Below, piece by piece: positions 33,821 through 42,453 of a DNA stretch of 64,000 bases. This DNA is from COE1 sp949066965 (GTDB lineage: Bacteria; Bacillota; Clostridia; Lachnospirales; Lachnospiraceae): contig CARTDA010000004.1 in the NCBI GenBank assembly GCA_949066965.1, positions 144,901 to 208,900 of the forward strand, read 5' to 3'. The notes below the pieces were generated by a model. The model was not told the DNA's origin. It saw only the letters and a program-made list of their open reading frames with translations, and searched no databases. The position numbers and the translations under genes are program-made. Each line of letters starts with the position of its first letter. The first letter of the stretch is position 1.

Positions 33821-34702
33821 ATGAATATGATGGGAACAAGTAGTCTGGTAATCAGCAAGACAAATGCAAAGAGACTGGAAATCAGGGACGGTAGTGGCAA
33901 GGTGGTCGGTTCTGTCTCAATCAGAAAGAGCAAGCCGCAGAAGGTAAAGAAGAAAAGACTTCCATATAGCTTTAAGGAAATATCGACGAGGCTGTTAAAC
34001 ACAAAAAAATCCGGCAATGCGCATCAGGTGCTGCTCAGCGCGAAGCAGAAGGTGTCGTCACTGCGCCTGATGTACAAGGGCGGCGTGTATGATGATGACG
34101 AGGTTTTTGCGGCATTGATGCATGCGCAGGCGATTGCGAGGGTAGCAAAGAAGCGCATGAAGCACCTTGAGGAGGAAGAGCGGGCAGGGAAAAAAGGCGG
34201 TTTCTGCGAGGCAGACCTCGAGGAAAAAATAGATGAGGCGACCGACAAACAGATTCACCAGGAAGAGGAGGAACATGCGAATGCAGAGCTTGACATGCGG
34301 CGAATGCAGAAGCTCATGGAACAGTATGAGCGGATGATGCGCGAGGCGATGAGAGAGCTTGAGCAGCTGGACAATATGGACGAACTCTCCGAGGAGATGG
34401 GAGTTGACGGGGAAGTCAGCATGGATCCCGAGGACCTGGAGCTGATGAAGAAAAAACACCGTGCTGACGAGTTAAGGGAAATTATGGAAGCCGACATGAA
34501 GTACCTGAAATTTATGTTTGACAAGCTTGAGAAAGAAAAACAGAGCAACAGCAGTGGCAGCAGCTTCGGCCTGGGAACCGACAGCAGCAGTGGTGGCAGC
34601 GAGAATGTCTCATTGCAGCTGGGAGGGGTGGATATTCCCGTCGAAGCCGCACCCGATGCGATTGAGGTCGTTGAGGGGGGCGCTGTCGATGCGATGGCAT
34701 AA
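33821..34702 (+). CDS. Coiled-coil protein of unknown function
   Basis: 293 residues. A basic N-terminus (MNMMGTSSLVISKTNAKRLE, then KPQKVKKKRLPYSF) is followed by a long, highly charged helical region (about 100-250: LEEEERAGKK, RMQKLMEQYERMMREAMREL) that should form coiled coils, a Ser/Gly-rich segment (NSSGSSFGLGTDSSSGGS) and a short hydrophobic tail. No signal peptide or TM segment. GGAGG precedes the start. An intrinsic terminator follows, so it is monocistronic. Family not recognised. Confidence 0.75.
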   Translation: MNMMGTSSLVISKTNAKRLEIRDGSGKVVGSVSIRKSKPQKVKKKRLPYSFKEISTRLLNTKKSGNAHQVLLSAKQKVSSLRLMYKGGVYDDDEVFAALMHAQAIARVAKKRMKHLEEEERAGKKGGFCEADLEEKIDEATDKQIHQEEEEHANAELDMRRMQKLMEQYERMMREAMRELEQLDNMDELSEEMGVDGEVSMDPEDLELMKKKHRADELREIMEADMKYLKFMFDKLEKEKQSNSSGSSFGLGTDSSSGGSENVSLQLGGVDIPVEAAPDAIEVVEGGAVDAMA

Positions 34703-34719
34703 GATTCGGTATAAAAAGT

Positions 34720-34758
34720 TCCGCATTACTTGAAGTTTCAAGAATGCGGATTTTTTTT
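34720..34758 (+). terminator. Intrinsic terminator
   Basis: Stem TCCGCATTACTTG / TTCAAGAATGCGGA with loop AAGT, followed by eight T residues. Confidence 0.85.
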
Positions 34759-34854
34759 GTGCCCCTATTGACAAGTGGGAAGGAAAGTGGTAATATATCC
34801 CACATATCATATATAACAAGTAGGAATACTATAAAATAAACGGAGAACAATAAG

Positions 34855-36942
34855 ATGAAAAAACCAGCAAGACAGGAACACCACCATCGCAGCATCATAG
34901 GATTTGACCGCAACGGAATCCCCAAGGTACTGATTCCGGCAGACAGCCACACGCATACGCACACGGATGGAAACGGAAACAGTACCGAGCATTCCCATGC
35001 GGACGACATCACGCAGGATTACATGAAAGCAGTCGCGGAGTACCGCAAAACATTTCCGTCCAAACAGGATGTGCTTGACAAGACACCGGATCCGGCAGTC
35101 AGGGAAATGCTGCTGCGGATGGAACAGCTGGGACACGACACCGTATTTGACCGTTTCGACGCGCAGAAACCACAGTGCAGCTTCGGCATGTGCGGTACCT
35201 GCTGCAAAATCTGTAACATGGGACCATGCCGGATTACGGAGAAAAGCCCCCGCGGCGTCTGCGGCGCGGACGCCGACCTGATTGTGGCAAGGAATTTACT
35301 GCGCGGCGCGGCGGCAGGAGTGGCGCAGCATGGGATACATGCGCGGGAAGTCATCCTGGCGCTCAAATGGGCGGCAGAGGGGAAGCTCGACGTTCCGATT
35401 GTCGGCGAATACAAGATACGGAGTATGGCGGAGGCGTTTGGCATCCCGATAAAACGCCGCCAAATCAAAAATATTGCAATTGACCTTGCCGACGCCCTGC
35501 TTGCCGATTTGTCGCGCACCGAGCCGGAAGCCTGCCAGACCATCAGGGCATGTGCGCCGCCCGAGCGGCAGAAAGTGTGGGAGGAGCTTGACATACTGCC
35601 CATCAGCGCATACCACGAGGTTTTTGAGGCGTATCATAAGACAGGATGCGCGACGGATGGGGACTGGAAAAGCATCATGAAACAGTTCCTGCGCTGCGGT
35701 CTGGCATTTACATTCAGCGGCGTCGTGGGAACCTCCATCGCGACGGACGCACTGCTTGGCGTGGGCGACAGGGTGACGGCAAAGACCAACATCGGTGCGC
35801 TCAAAAAGGGCTATGTGAATATCGCGGTACATGGGCATCTGCCCGTGCTGGTCAGGGAAATCGTAAAGACCGGGTACAGTGAAGCTTTTCAGAAGCTGGC
35901 AGAAGAAAAAGGGGCAAAGGGCATACAGTTCTACGGAATCTGCTGTTCGGGGCTGTCCGCCATGTATCGTTACGCGGGCGTGATTCCGCTGTCCAATGCT
36001 GTCAGTGCGGAGCTGGTACTGGGGACAGGCGCGCTGGATTTGTGGGTTGCGGACGTGCAGGAGGTCTATCCGTCCATTATGGATGTGGCGCGCTGCTATA
36101 AGGCCGTCGTCGTGACGACAAGTGATTCGGCGCGGCTGCCAGGTGCGGAGCACATCGGGTATGACCATCACCATTCTAATATAGAAGAAACACGGAAAAT
36201 TGCGGAGAAAATCGTGACGCGCGCAATCGAGAGCTTTGAGCAGCGCAAAGGAATGCCGGTGTTTATCCCGCCGTACGAGGTGGAGGCAGAAGTCGGGTTT
36301 TCCGTGGAGTATGTCCACAAGCATTTTGGCAGCATGAAACCGCTTGCGGAGGCGCTGGTGCGGGGGGATATCCTCGGAATTGTCAATATGGTCGGCTGTA
36401 ATAATCCCAAAGTCCTGTATGAAAAAGCCATTCTGGATGTGGCGGATGTGCTGCTCAAGAATAATGTCCTGATACTGACAAACGGCTGTGCATCCTTCCC
36501 GCTGATGAAGCTGGGATACTGCCAGACATCAGAGTCCGCATATGGGAAAACAGGTGAGCGGCTCAGGAAATTTTTGGAGCCGGAGCTTCCGCCGGTATGG
36601 CATGTGGGAGAATGTATCGACAATACAAGGTCATCTGGAATTTTTGCGGGAATCGCAGGAGCGCTTGGAAAAAATATATATGAAATGCCATATGCGTTCA
36701 CGTCGCCGGAGTGGTCCAATGAAAAAGGAATTGACGCGGCACTTGGCTTCCGCCTGATGGGCGTGAACAGCTACCACTGTGTCGAGGCGCAGATTTATGG
36801 TTCGCAGAATGTCATGACTTTTTTGAAAAAGACGACGGCGGAGACGCTCGGCGCCGTGATGTATGTGGACGCTGACCCCGCCGCGCTCGGTGAAAAAATC
36901 GTTGCGGATATCAGGGAAAAACGAAAAGTGCTTGGCTGGTGA
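34855..36942 (+). CDS. cooS: Anaerobic carbon-monoxide dehydrogenase catalytic subunit with His-rich N-terminus
   Basis: 695 residues; CooS enzymes are usually about 630-640. It interconverts CO and CO2 at a Ni-Fe-S C-cluster. The cysteine block that binds the D and B clusters is intact (Cys108, 113, 116, 117, 120, 125 in QCSFGMCGTCCKICNMGPC). Downstream are IQFYGICCSGLSAMYRYAG, GYDHHHSNIEETRKIAE and YHCVEAQIYGSQNVM of the C-cluster region. The first 55 residues add a His-rich stretch (EHHHRS; SHTHTHTDGNGNSTEHSH) that may bind nickel, replacing the missing CooC/CooJ accessory genes (inference). No CooF ferredoxin or acetyl-CoA synthase is nearby. Confidence 0.93.
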   Translation: MKKPARQEHHHRSIIGFDRNGIPKVLIPADSHTHTHTDGNGNSTEHSHADDITQDYMKAVAEYRKTFPSKQDVLDKTPDPAVREMLLRMEQLGHDTVFDRFDAQKPQCSFGMCGTCCKICNMGPCRITEKSPRGVCGADADLIVARNLLRGAAAGVAQHGIHAREVILALKWAAEGKLDVPIVGEYKIRSMAEAFGIPIKRRQIKNIAIDLADALLADLSRTEPEACQTIRACAPPERQKVWEELDILPISAYHEVFEAYHKTGCATDGDWKSIMKQFLRCGLAFTFSGVVGTSIATDALLGVGDRVTAKTNIGALKKGYVNIAVHGHLPVLVREIVKTGYSEAFQKLAEEKGAKGIQFYGICCSGLSAMYRYAGVIPLSNAVSAELVLGTGALDLWVADVQEVYPSIMDVARCYKAVVVTTSDSARLPGAEHIGYDHHHSNIEETRKIAEKIVTRAIESFEQRKGMPVFIPPYEVEAEVGFSVEYVHKHFGSMKPLAEALVRGDILGIVNMVGCNNPKVLYEKAILDVADVLLKNNVLILTNGCASFPLMKLGYCQTSESAYGKTGERLRKFLEPELPPVWHVGECIDNTRSSGIFAGIAGALGKNIYEMPYAFTSPEWSNEKGIDAALGFRLMGVNSYHCVEAQIYGSQNVMTFLKKTTAETLGAVMYVDADPAALGEKIVADIREKRKVLGW

Positions 36943-36986
36943 GCCAGAGTGTGGACAAAAAAGCAGGAAAAGGGAGATTATGAAAA

Positions 36987-37991
36987 ATGAGAAAACCATA
37001 TAAAAAGAAACAATGGACAGGGCTGCTTGGTGCGGCAGTGATTGCGGCGGCTGTGATAACCGGATGCGGCAGCAGATGGCAGGATGCCGGGAAACAGCAG
37101 GAAACCAATGCGGAGGAAAGTCTGGCAGAAAACACGAAGACTGTCGTGACAATTGGCTATCTGCCGATTACGCATGCGCTGGCAGTTTTTGAGGAGAAGG
37201 AATTGCTCGAGGCAGAGGATGCGCAGTTGCAGATTGCGCTGCAAAAGTTTGGCTCGTGGACGGATTTGACAGACGCCCTGAATGCAGGGCAGATTGACGG
37301 TGCCTCGATGCTCGTGGAGCTTGCGATGGGCGCGTCAAGCCGCGGGATTGGGTTAAAGGCGGTCGCACTCGGGCACCGTGACGGCAATGTCGTGGTAGTG
37401 TCTGACAAAATTGAGTCGGCGGCTGACCTTAAAGGAAAGACCTTTGCGATACCCTCAAACCAGTCCTCGCACAATATTCTGTTAAACGACCTGCTTGCCG
37501 GGGCTGGTCTGGCGCGGGAAGATGTGAATGTTGTCCAGCTTCCGCCGGCAGAGATGCCCTCATCGCTTGCAGGAAAAGCGATTGACGGTTACTGCGTTGC
37601 GGAACCGTTCGGTGCGCAGGCGGTCGTGAGCGGAGTCGGGCATGTCCTGTGCAAATCAGAAGAGCTGTGGGAAAATTCGATTTGCTGCGCGCTGGTGCTG
37701 CGAGATGATTTCATCGACAGCCATGGCGAGGATGCGGCACTTCTGGCAGAATATTACAACCAGGCAGGGGATGCACTGACGGATGAAAAAAAGCTGGCTG
37801 TCGCGGAGCAGTATCTCGGACAGGACAGGAAAGTGCTTGCGGAATCCCTTGCATGGATTTCCTTTGACAATCTCGCAATTGGTGAAGCGGACTATGAACT
37901 CCTTGCAGAGAAGGTGAAAAAGGACAATATTCTCGAAAACCCGCCATCCTATGAGGCGTTTGTGTGGCAGAAAGGCGGGGAGTACAGATGA
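36987..37991 (+). CDS. ABC transporter substrate-binding lipoprotein (NitT/TauT family) linked to cooS
   Basis: 334 residues with a lipoprotein signal ending AVITGC (Cys near residue 26). The mature part is a type 2 periplasmic-binding fold of the nitrate/taurine/thiamine-precursor class: TIGYLPITHALAVFEEKELL, FGSWTDLTDALNAGQIDGAS, KTFAIPSNQSSHNILLNDLL and DGYCVAEPFGAQAV. It is 44 bp after cooS, its stop overlaps the permease start, and the ATPase follows. ABC transporters of this type have been noted next to some CODH genes; the ligand is unknown. Confidence 0.88.
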   Translation: MRKPYKKKQWTGLLGAAVIAAAVITGCGSRWQDAGKQQETNAEESLAENTKTVVTIGYLPITHALAVFEEKELLEAEDAQLQIALQKFGSWTDLTDALNAGQIDGASMLVELAMGASSRGIGLKAVALGHRDGNVVVVSDKIESAADLKGKTFAIPSNQSSHNILLNDLLAGAGLAREDVNVVQLPPAEMPSSLAGKAIDGYCVAEPFGAQAVVSGVGHVLCKSEELWENSICCALVLRDDFIDSHGEDAALLAEYYNQAGDALTDEKKLAVAEQYLGQDRKVLAESLAWISFDNLAIGEADYELLAEKVKKDNILENPPSYEAFVWQKGGEYR

Positions 37992-38758
37992 GAATAAAGC
38001 TGGAAAAGAAAGTGTGGTGCACTGCCGTGTCGCTGCTTGTGCTGCTTGCGGTATGGGAGGCAGCCGTGCTGATTGGCAGTTTTCCGGAGGTATTGTTTCC
38101 GTCACCAATAAGCGTGTGGAACGCGTTCTGGCAATTATGGACGGACGGTCTGCCCGGCAGCAGTTCGAGAGTGGTACTGGGCGTGCACATTCTCGTCAGC
38201 CTGAAACGGTTTGCTGCCGGCTATGTCGGCTCGGTCGTCACGGCGGTCGCAGCGGGGCTTTTGCTTGGGTGGTTTTTCAGGGTGTTTTCCTACATCAATC
38301 CCATCGTGCAGCTTGTCAGGCCGATTGCCCCCGTTGCGTGGATGCCGTTTATCGTCCTCTGGTTCGGAATCGGTGATGCACCGGCGGTCGCAATCATATT
38401 CCTCGCAGGATTTTTTCCGGTACTGCTGTCCACGGTGGCGGCAGTGGAGCATATGGAGCCTGTATACCGCAAGGTGGCGCGCAATTTCGGGTTGTCGCAG
38501 GCGCAGACCTTATACAAGGTCGTATTTCCGGCGGCATTTCCACAGATTATGAACAGCCTGCGCCTGGCGCTGGGAACTGCATGGATTTTCCTCGTGTCGG
38601 GTGAGATGGTGGGGGCACAGTCGGGGCTTGGATTTCTGATTATGGATGCCAAAAACTGCCTGCGTTCCGATGCCCTGCTTGCCACGATGATTACGATAGG
38701 CATCATCGGCCTGCTGCTGGACTGGGGAATCCGCAGGCTGGAAAAATTTGTTTTATAA
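37988..38758 (+). CDS. ABC transporter permease (SsuC/TauC type)
   Basis: 256 residues from the ATG at 37988, overlapping the upstream stop by 4 bp (ATGA), a sign of translational coupling. The frame extends upstream to 37964 but that would overlap more. Six TM segments; EAA loop YRKVARNFGLSQAQTLYKVV with the conserved Gly; GTAWIFLVSGEMVGAQSGLG is the usual C-terminal signature of nitrate/sulfonate permeases. Confidence 0.9.
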   Translation: MRIKLEKKVWCTAVSLLVLLAVWEAAVLIGSFPEVLFPSPISVWNAFWQLWTDGLPGSSSRVVLGVHILVSLKRFAAGYVGSVVTAVAAGLLLGWFFRVFSYINPIVQLVRPIAPVAWMPFIVLWFGIGDAPAVAIIFLAGFFPVLLSTVAAVEHMEPVYRKVARNFGLSQAQTLYKVVFPAAFPQIMNSLRLALGTAWIFLVSGEMVGAQSGLGFLIMDAKNCLRSDALLATMITIGIIGLLLDWGIRRLEKFVL

Positions 38759-38789
38759 AAATTGAATCATAAAAGACAGGAGAAAACAG

Positions 38790-39560
38790 ATGTATATTTG
38801 TGTAGAGGATGTGTCCGTAAACTACCAACAGGGCGGCAGTACCTTTGAGGCGCTCAAAAATGTGTCGCTCTCCATAGAACGAGGAGAGTTTATCTGCCTT
38901 TTAGGACCATCGGGATGCGGCAAGTCCACGCTGTTAAACCTCCTTGCGGGATTCGAAAAGCCTGCAAGGGGGCGGGTGTTTATCGGGGAAAGACAGGTGA
39001 CAGCGCCATCGCCAAAGTATCTCACAATCTTTCAGAATTATGGGCTGTTTCCATGGAGATCCGTACTGCATAATGTGGAGCTTGGGCTGGAAGCAAAGAA
39101 AATGAATCGAAAGGAGCGCAGGCAGCAGGCACTGAAATACCTGGACATGGTAGGGCTTGTGCAGGCAAAGGACAAAAAGCCGTGCCAGCTGTCGGGCGGT
39201 ATGCAGCAGCGCGTGGCGATTGCAAGGGCGCTCGCGGCAGATCCGGAAATCCTTTTTATGGACGAACCGTTTGGCGCACTGGACGCAATCACGCGCATGA
39301 AGCTGCAGGACGATATTTTGCGAATCTGCAAGGACGAGGGCAAGACTATCGTGTTTGTCACGCACGACATTGAGGAGGCGGTGTTTCTGGCTGACCGCAT
39401 CGTCGTGATGGAGGCGAATCCGGGCAGCGTGCAGGGCATTGTGAAGGTGGAAATGCCGCACGAACGGGACAGGACATCCGATGATTTTATCGTTATCCGG
39501 GACAGGGTGTTTGCAATGATGCACCTGAAAAAGGAAAAAGAGGTCGAGTACTACATATAG
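38790..39560 (+). CDS. ABC transporter ATP-binding protein (SsuB/TauB type)
   Basis: 256 residues. Walker A GPSGCGKSTLLNLLAGFEKP, Q-loop IFQNYGLFPW, signature QLSGGMQQRVAIARA, Walker B EILFMDEPFGALD and H-loop FVTHDIEEAVFLADRI. It energises the adjacent permease. It is the last gene of the cooS operon; an AT-rich 115-bp gap with no clear terminator precedes the next gene. Confidence 0.93.
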   Translation: MYICVEDVSVNYQQGGSTFEALKNVSLSIERGEFICLLGPSGCGKSTLLNLLAGFEKPARGRVFIGERQVTAPSPKYLTIFQNYGLFPWRSVLHNVELGLEAKKMNRKERRQQALKYLDMVGLVQAKDKKPCQLSGGMQQRVAIARALAADPEILFMDEPFGALDAITRMKLQDDILRICKDEGKTIVFVTHDIEEAVFLADRIVVMEANPGSVQGIVKVEMPHERDRTSDDFIVIRDRVFAMMHLKKEKEVEYYI

Positions 39561-39675
39561 CATAGCTTTTGTTTGTGTAGTTTTACCATTTTTATGCTTA
39601 TTTTCATAAAGTTTCTAGTATATTTTCCGATATTGTGATAAAATATATCTAACAAATTGAAAAGGAGCTGGTAAT

Positions 39676-40278
39676 ATGTATAAAATCATCACCATGGAAC
39701 GTGAATTTGGAAGCGGCGGCAACGAGATTGGCAGACGGGTAGCGAAAAAATTAGGCATAGAGCTGTATGACAGGAATATTCTGGTGGAGGCGGCAAAAAG
39801 GCTGGACATTCCGCCAATCTATATCGGTGACCTCGAGGAGACGGCGCCGGGCAGCATTATCTTTAACCTCTCCAAGACAGCCATCGGCGGCAGCAGGAAA
39901 GACAGCAGCAGCCTGCCAATGTCCGAGAAGCTGTTTCTGGAAGAGAAAAAAATCATCGAGGAAAATGTCGAGAAGCATGACTGCGTGATTGTCGGAAGAT
40001 GCGCTTCCTTCATCCTGTTTGACAGGGCGGACTGCCTGAAGGTATTTGTCTATGCCGACAAGGATTACCGCATCAACCGCGCGATTCAGACAGAGAATAT
40101 CGCGTCCGCGGAGGCGGAGGACTTCCTGCGCAAGTCGGACAAGAGAAGGAGCAATTTCTACAACACGCACACCGGCTGGAAATGGGGCGACATGTCCAAG
40201 TTTGATCTGTGCCTGAACACCAGCAGCCTCGGACTGGATGCCTGCGTGGACATCCTTGCAGGCATGATGCAGAAGTGA
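39676..40278 (+). CDS. Cytidylate-kinase-like protein
   Basis: 200 residues. The N-terminus has a P-loop variant, REFGSGGNEIGRRVAKKLG, characteristic of the cytidylate kinase-like family (not canonical Cmk, which has GPAGSGKST). It also carries YDRNILVEAAKRL, KHDCVIVGRCASFIL and the LID-like DKRRSNFYNTHTGWKWGDMS. It is presumably a nucleotide or small-molecule kinase; the substrate is unknown. AAAAGGAG lies 8 bp upstream. The gene ends 14 bp before the right-hand composite repeat. Confidence 0.85.
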   Translation: MYKIITMEREFGSGGNEIGRRVAKKLGIELYDRNILVEAAKRLDIPPIYIGDLEETAPGSIIFNLSKTAIGGSRKDSSSLPMSEKLFLEEKKIIEENVEKHDCVIVGRCASFILFDRADCLKVFVYADKDYRINRAIQTENIASAEAEDFLRKSDKRRSNFYNTHTGWKWGDMSKFDLCLNTSSLGLDACVDILAGMMQK

Positions 40279-40292
40279 CAAAATATACTGGA

Positions 40293-40409
40293 GGTCAAAA
40301 AGACTGACCGCTCAGTATAAGGTGATGCACACAGCCGCATAAGGAAATATGCCGCTTCGCGGCTGCGGCTGGCACAATACTCACGGCAGATTTCATCTGG
40401 CGTGAGTAT
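40293..40409. repeat. Composite repeat, right inverted copy (includes ATACTCACGGCAG hairpin copy 6)
   Basis: In plus orientation: GGTCAAAAAGACTGACCGCT, then GCCGCATAAGGAAATATGCC, then GCGGCTGCGGCTGGC, ending in the hairpin ATACTCACGGCAG / CTGGCGTGAGTAT. It is the reverse complement of 33663-33781 with only scattered differences. It lies in the 40279-40838 gap. Confidence 0.85.
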
Positions 40410-40528
40410 AAAATGATAAGGGGCTTTCCGAGAAATTGGGGAGCCTTTTTCAGAAGACGGCGCGAATTTCTCTCTGAAAATATTGTATGGCAGATTATTG
40501 TGTTGTATTGAAAACAGCCCTCTTTTTA

Positions 40529-40557
40529 TTGCCATGCCCGATCAAATCAAGTATAAT
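40529..40557 (+). promoter_or_regulatory. Orphan promoter ahead of a hairpin repeat
   Basis: -35 TTGCCA (40529-40534), 17-bp spacer, -10 TATAAT (40552-40557), a near-consensus sigma-A promoter. Thirteen bases on, a hairpin repeat begins. No intact gene follows on this strand, only a decayed 35-codon frame. Confidence 0.6.
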
Positions 40558-40569
40558 AAAAGCGTATTT

Positions 40570-40604
40570 TATACTCATGGCAGATTTTATCTGCCGTGAG
40601 TATA
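40570..40604. repeat. Hairpin repeat, ATACTCACGGCAG family (copy 7)
   Basis: TATACTCATGGCAGA and TCTGCCGTGAGTATA form a near-perfect 35-bp palindrome in the 5' region of the orphan transcript. Confidence 0.8.
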
Positions 40605-40709
40605 GATGAAGCAGGATTTGTTATTGAGCAGGCATGTGGCGATTATCAGGGACATAGGATAAGTGAAATAACGAACAGAGCTGTTATTTGGGCAAGAAAA
40701 GTAAAGTAA
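40605..40709 (+). pseudogene. Decayed gene remnant
   Basis: A 34-codon frame without a start reads DEAGFVIEQACGDYQGHRIS, then EITNRAVIWARKVK and stop. It has the look of a protein C-terminus left after deletion. The family was not recognised. After it an inverted repeat TGGCAGGCA...TGCCTGCCA (40729-40758) forms a hairpin without a T-run. Confidence 0.3.
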
Positions 40710-40838
40710 TCGAAATCTATGTGCAGCGTGGCAGGCAGTCCTGAAGGATTGCCTGCCATGATCAGTTAAGGCGCTCCATAGAGTTTCCCGGGCTGAATCA
40801 GACTCTGCAATTATGGGTGCCAATTTCAGTCTAGTAAT

Positions 40839-41624
40839 TTAGGAGCCACTCGACTGATAACACCGCACCCCGAACTTCCAGAGCAGCAGCGCCGGCACAA
40901 AAAACCAGCATGCAGCAAGCGGCAGCAGCATATAAAAGATGGAAGTGCGCCTGTCAAGGATATACAGGAGCGGATAATACTGTGTCAGCGCATAAGGAAT
41001 GACAAACGTCATAAATTGCAGCATCTTTTTTCCATAGATGCCAAGCGGGTACTTCCCAAATTCCCTTGCGCCGTCTGTAAACACATTCATGAACTCAAGC
41101 CCTTCCAGCGTAAAAAAGCACAGTGCCGCATAGATAAAAAACAGCGCCGTAAAGACCACTGTGCCGCCAATCAGCATAAACAAAAGCGTGCAGATTTTTG
41201 AAAGGCTCCACACAACATTGCTTTTCACAATGCCGTAGGTGAACATGACAACAGCCTGCAGTATCCGCCCGATTCTTGTCAGCTCGAATTTGGATCCAAG
41301 CACCTGGAGGATTTCATTCTGCGGACGCACCAGGATGCGGTCAAACTCGCCGCTTCTGACCATGCCCGAAAACGTGTCAAATCCCCTTGCAACCATTTCT
41401 GCCAGCGCAAATTCCAGCAAAACCACGGAAAAACACAACAGCACTTCACTGTACGTAAATCCCTCCACGTTCGAGAAACGCTGAAACATAAAAAAGATGC
41501 CGAGAAATACGTTGAACGATACCAGAAACTGCCCGATCGCCGACAGGAGAAAGGAAGTCTTGTACTGCATCATACAGCGGATATTGATGGATACATAGTG
41601 CAGATATAATCGGATTGTTTTCAT
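40839..41624 (-). CDS. ABC-2 type exporter permease
   Basis: 261 residues from the Met at 41624 (MKTIRLYLHYVSINI), with GGAGG about 10 bp upstream; the longer frame to 41672 would overlap the previous gene. Six TM segments. Conserved DUF990/ABC-2 features include FDTFSGMVRSGEFDRILVRP and FGKYPLGIYGKKML. It forms an exporter with the next two genes upstream on the same strand. The substrate is unknown; the family is linked to drug or lipid export. Confidence 0.85.
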   Translation of the reverse strand: MKTIRLYLHYVSINIRCMMQYKTSFLLSAIGQFLVSFNVFLGIFFMFQRFSNVEGFTYSEVLLCFSVVLLEFALAEMVARGFDTFSGMVRSGEFDRILVRPQNEILQVLGSKFELTRIGRILQAVVMFTYGIVKSNVVWSLSKICTLLFMLIGGTVVFTALFFIYAALCFFTLEGLEFMNVFTDGAREFGKYPLGIYGKKMLQFMTFVIPYALTQYYPLLYILDRRTSIFYMLLPLAACWFFVPALLLWKFGVRCYQSSGS

Positions 41625-41629
41625 GGACG

Positions 41630-42433
41630 CTAACCTCCCTGTACAATGATTCTTTTTTCGGCAAGCCTGCAAAGCAGTTTTCCGGCGGCAGTAAGGACGA
41701 CAAGCCAGAATACCTGTAGCCCAATCGCTCGTCTGATTTCGTCTGTGCCAATGCTGGCGCTGTATATCCGCAGTGCGGCATTCTGCATGGATGCAAAAGG
41801 CAGCAGTTCCATGACGGAGCGGATTTTATCCGGAAAAAACGGCAGCGGTATCACGGCTCCGGAAAAAAATTCCACGCAGGAAGTAAACACCATGCGCAGC
41901 CCCTGGGGAGAAATCGTAAAAAATGCCAGCACGTAAATCAGCAGGCAGAATGTGACCGTGACAGCAAGTCCAAGGATGAGTGACAGCACAAAAAGAAGAA
42001 AGTGTAGCAGGCTTGCAGGCGTGCCGATGCCATACGGCTGCGGGATAAACGCGGCGACAATCAGAATCGGGAAACACCGTAGAACCGCCCGCGCCAGCCG
42101 TGACGCAATACTCCTTGCAGCCCACATGTTATAGATGCTGACTGGCCTGCACAATTCATAGGCAATGTTTCCGTTTACAATGGAGTCAAAAATCTCATTT
42201 TCCATCATCCAGACGGCAAAAAATGCAAGAAACGCCTGCTGCAGCCAGATATAGGATGCTGTTGCGGAAAGGGTCATCGGGAAGGCCGCAGCGTCTGTAT
42301 GGTAAAAAGCGCGGGACATCATGACCTGCATGCCGCCCCATGCAAACTGCGTGATAATTCCTGCAAGTGCGGCAGTGCGGTACTGCAGTCCCATCGCGAA
42401 ACGTAACTGAAAGAAGGACAGATATTTTTTCAT
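41630..42433 (-). CDS. ABC-2 type exporter permease
   Basis: 267 residues, six TM segments (SFFQLRFAMGLQYRTAALAG at the start; LVLSLILGLAVTVTFCLLIY). Contains the family motif FDSIVNGNIAYELCRPVSIY and FFSGAVIPLPFFPDKIRSVM. It lies 20 bp after the ATPase gene and 5 bp before the second permease, so the three are one operon. Confidence 0.87.
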   Translation of the reverse strand: MKKYLSFFQLRFAMGLQYRTAALAGIITQFAWGGMQVMMSRAFYHTDAAAFPMTLSATASYIWLQQAFLAFFAVWMMENEIFDSIVNGNIAYELCRPVSIYNMWAARSIASRLARAVLRCFPILIVAAFIPQPYGIGTPASLLHFLLFVLSLILGLAVTVTFCLLIYVLAFFTISPQGLRMVFTSCVEFFSGAVIPLPFFPDKIRSVMELLPFASMQNAALRIYSASIGTDEIRRAIGLQVFWLVVLTAAGKLLCRLAEKRIIVQGG

Positions 42434-42453
42434 GGGTATCCATTCCTCCTTTT

